Below are positions 62,988 through 64,000 of a stretch of 64,000 nt of DNA, piece after piece. Position 1 is the first letter of the stretch. Each line of letters begins with the position of its first letter. The translations under genes and the position numbers were made by a program. Origin of the DNA: Stenotrophomonas maltophilia (GTDB lineage Bacteria > Pseudomonadota > Gammaproteobacteria > Xanthomonadales > Xanthomonadaceae); the NCBI RefSeq assembly GCF_002799155.1, contig NZ_NERD01000002.1:3348001-3412000 (forward strand), written 5' to 3'. A model generated the notes under the pieces. The model made no database searches and had not been told where the DNA came from. It worked only from the letters and a program-made list of their open reading frames with translations.

Positions 62988-63794
62988 ATGTCCTCCACGA
63001 CCGCTCCCATCGAACGGCCTCGCATCTCGGCCTGCATTATCGCGTTCAACGAGGCCGGCCGCATCGGCGACTGCCTGGCCTCGCTGGCCTTCTGCGACGA
63101 GATCATCGTCGTGGACTCGTACTCAACCGATGCCACCGTGGCCATCGCCGAGGCCGCAGGCGCCCGTGTGCTGCAGCGCCCGTTCGATGGCTTCCGCAGC
63201 CAGAAGGCCTACTGCGTCGAGCAGGCCCGCCACGACTGGGTGCTGTGCCTGGACGCCGATGAGCGGATCAGCCCGGAACTGCGCGCGGCCATCGAGCAGG
63301 TCCGCGACGGCGGCTTCGCCGGCCATGCTGGCTACCGTTTCGCGCGCCTGTCGGAGTACTTCGGCAGATTCCTCCGCCATGGCAATGCCTACCCGGACCG
63401 GGTGATGCGCCTGTTCGACCGCCGCCGCGGCGGCTGGCGCGGCAAGCGCGAGATCCACGAGGCGGCCAGCGTCGACGGCAGTGTCGGTACGCTGCGCGGT
63501 GACCTGGTCCACTACCCGTACCGCTCGCTGCAGCAGCAGCTGGCCAAAACGGAGAAGTACGCGCGGATGATGGCCGAGCATGAGTTCGCGCGAGGCAAGC
63601 GGGCCACGCTGGGCAAGCTGGTGCTGGCGCCGGCCTGGCGGTTCTGGCGCGGCTTCGTGTTCCGCGGTGGTTTCCGCGACGGCTGGCACGGCCTGGTCTA
63701 CGCCTACGTGCGCGCCAACTACGTGCGCCAGAAGACCATCATGCTGTGGATGCTGGGCAACGGCCAGGCCGTGGCCGACCCGCCGAACCCCTGA
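62988..63794 (+). CDS. Family-2 glycosyltransferase, LPS core (WaaE/KdtX-like)
   Basis: A 268-residue cytoplasmic glycosyltransferase. Seen: the N-terminal nucleotide-sugar motif SACIIAFNEAGRIGDCLASL, DEIIVVDSYSTDATVAIAEAAGARVLQRPFDGFRSQKAY, metal-binding DWVLCLDADERI, and MRLFDRRRGGWRGKREIHEA, as in WaaE/KdtX beta-1,4-glucosyltransferases that add glucose to the inner core. It starts at ATG 62988, with no visible ribosome site, and its 5' end overlaps the start of the divergent gene. It is followed by a convergent O-antigen ligase-like gene. Confidence 0.9.
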   Translation: MSSTTAPIERPRISACIIAFNEAGRIGDCLASLAFCDEIIVVDSYSTDATVAIAEAAGARVLQRPFDGFRSQKAYCVEQARHDWVLCLDADERISPELRAAIEQVRDGGFAGHAGYRFARLSEYFGRFLRHGNAYPDRVMRLFDRRRGGWRGKREIHEAASVDGSVGTLRGDLVHYPYRSLQQQLAKTEKYARMMAEHEFARGKRATLGKLVLAPAWRFWRGFVFRGGFRDGWHGLVYAYVRANYVRQKTIMLWMLGNGQAVADPPNP

Positions 63795-63824
63795 TCGCCG
63801 GGCCCTGCCCGGCGCGCCGACGCA

Positions 63825-64000
63825 TCACGTCCCGGTGACTGCCCGGTGGCGCGCGCCTTCGACGATCGCCAGGCCGGTCAACAGGCCGACCAGAGTCACG
63901 TAGAAGCTGGCCGTCATCTGGTGCGCGAACATCGACTGGGTCAGGCCGCACAGCGCGTAGGTGATCACCAGCATGACGCCGGCTGCGGCCGGCCCACGGA
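63825..64000 (-). CDS. Probable O-antigen ligase, C-terminal end
   Basis: An open frame entering from the right edge and ending at TGA (63825-63827). The 58 visible residues have two hydrophobic stretches and read VMLVITYALCGLTQSMFAHQM, then TASFYVTLVGLLTGLAIVEGA and a short basic tail. This fits the last membrane segments of WaaL-type ligases, and the neighbours are LPS glycosyltransferases. Only the end is visible, so the identity is tentative. A GC hairpin GCCGGGC/GCCCGGC (63797-63813) separates it from the glycosyltransferase gene. Confidence 0.6.
   Translation of the reverse strand, partial: RGPAAAGVMLVITYALCGLTQSMFAHQMTASFYVTLVGLLTGLAIVEGARHRAVTGT

Overview
The window is high-GC gammaproteobacterial DNA of the Xanthomonadaceae, most likely a Stenotrophomonas maltophilia-complex chromosome. 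This rests on gene content (algZ-algR-hemC order, opgH, H-NS-like protein with a C-terminal AT-hook-like motif, many TonB/efflux genes) and on scattered GTAG-headed short palindromes matching the SMAG repeats known from S. maltophilia. No database search was possible; all family calls come from reading the translated sequence.

Positions 1-34,300 are ordinary chromosome: glycerol use (glpD end, glpK), a metQ lipoprotein with a WYL regulator, a DUF481 outer-membrane protein, hemC with the AlgZ/AlgR two-component pair, an esterase, the osmoregulated glucan synthase OpgH, a TonB receptor, a chemoreceptor, MarR/S41, TetR/MFS and AraC/EamA regulator-target pairs, a subtilisin-type autotransporter, and several small secreted or membrane proteins. 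A 400-bp nest of inverted repeats separates algR from hemC.

Positions about 34,900-54,140 are accessory DNA. The first part (34.9-41.8 kb, visibly lower GC) holds a CxxC/HNH-type protein, a tyrosine integrase with a small excisionase-like protein, a RidA-family enzyme, several unrecognised genes including a translationally coupled pair (39571-41159), and a broken integrase end. The second part (about 41.9-54.1 kb) looks like a P4-type phage satellite integrated beside a CAU-anticodon tRNA: P4-family integrase, AlpA regulator, Ogr/Delta zinc finger, a chain of small overlapping genes, Toprim primase, DUF927 helicase and a coiled-coil protein. It also carries two sets of CTGGTTAC/GTAACCAG iterons 9 kb apart, a 22-bp near-identical repeat at each end, and a leader with two hairpins whose loops are both complementary to an intervening segment, as in the P4 CI-RNA immunity system. 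Its cargo slot holds a ParB-fold protein with a DGNRR motif facing a Dam-type adenine methylase, a candidate defence or modification module.

Positions 54,200-64,000 return to chromosome: two small coupled genes, rpoD, dtd, an LpxL-type acyltransferase, ribA with a degenerate RibB-like half, two coupled PH-domain membrane proteins, and the edge of a lipopolysaccharide core/O-antigen cluster (two glycosyltransferases and the end of a probable O-antigen ligase gene).
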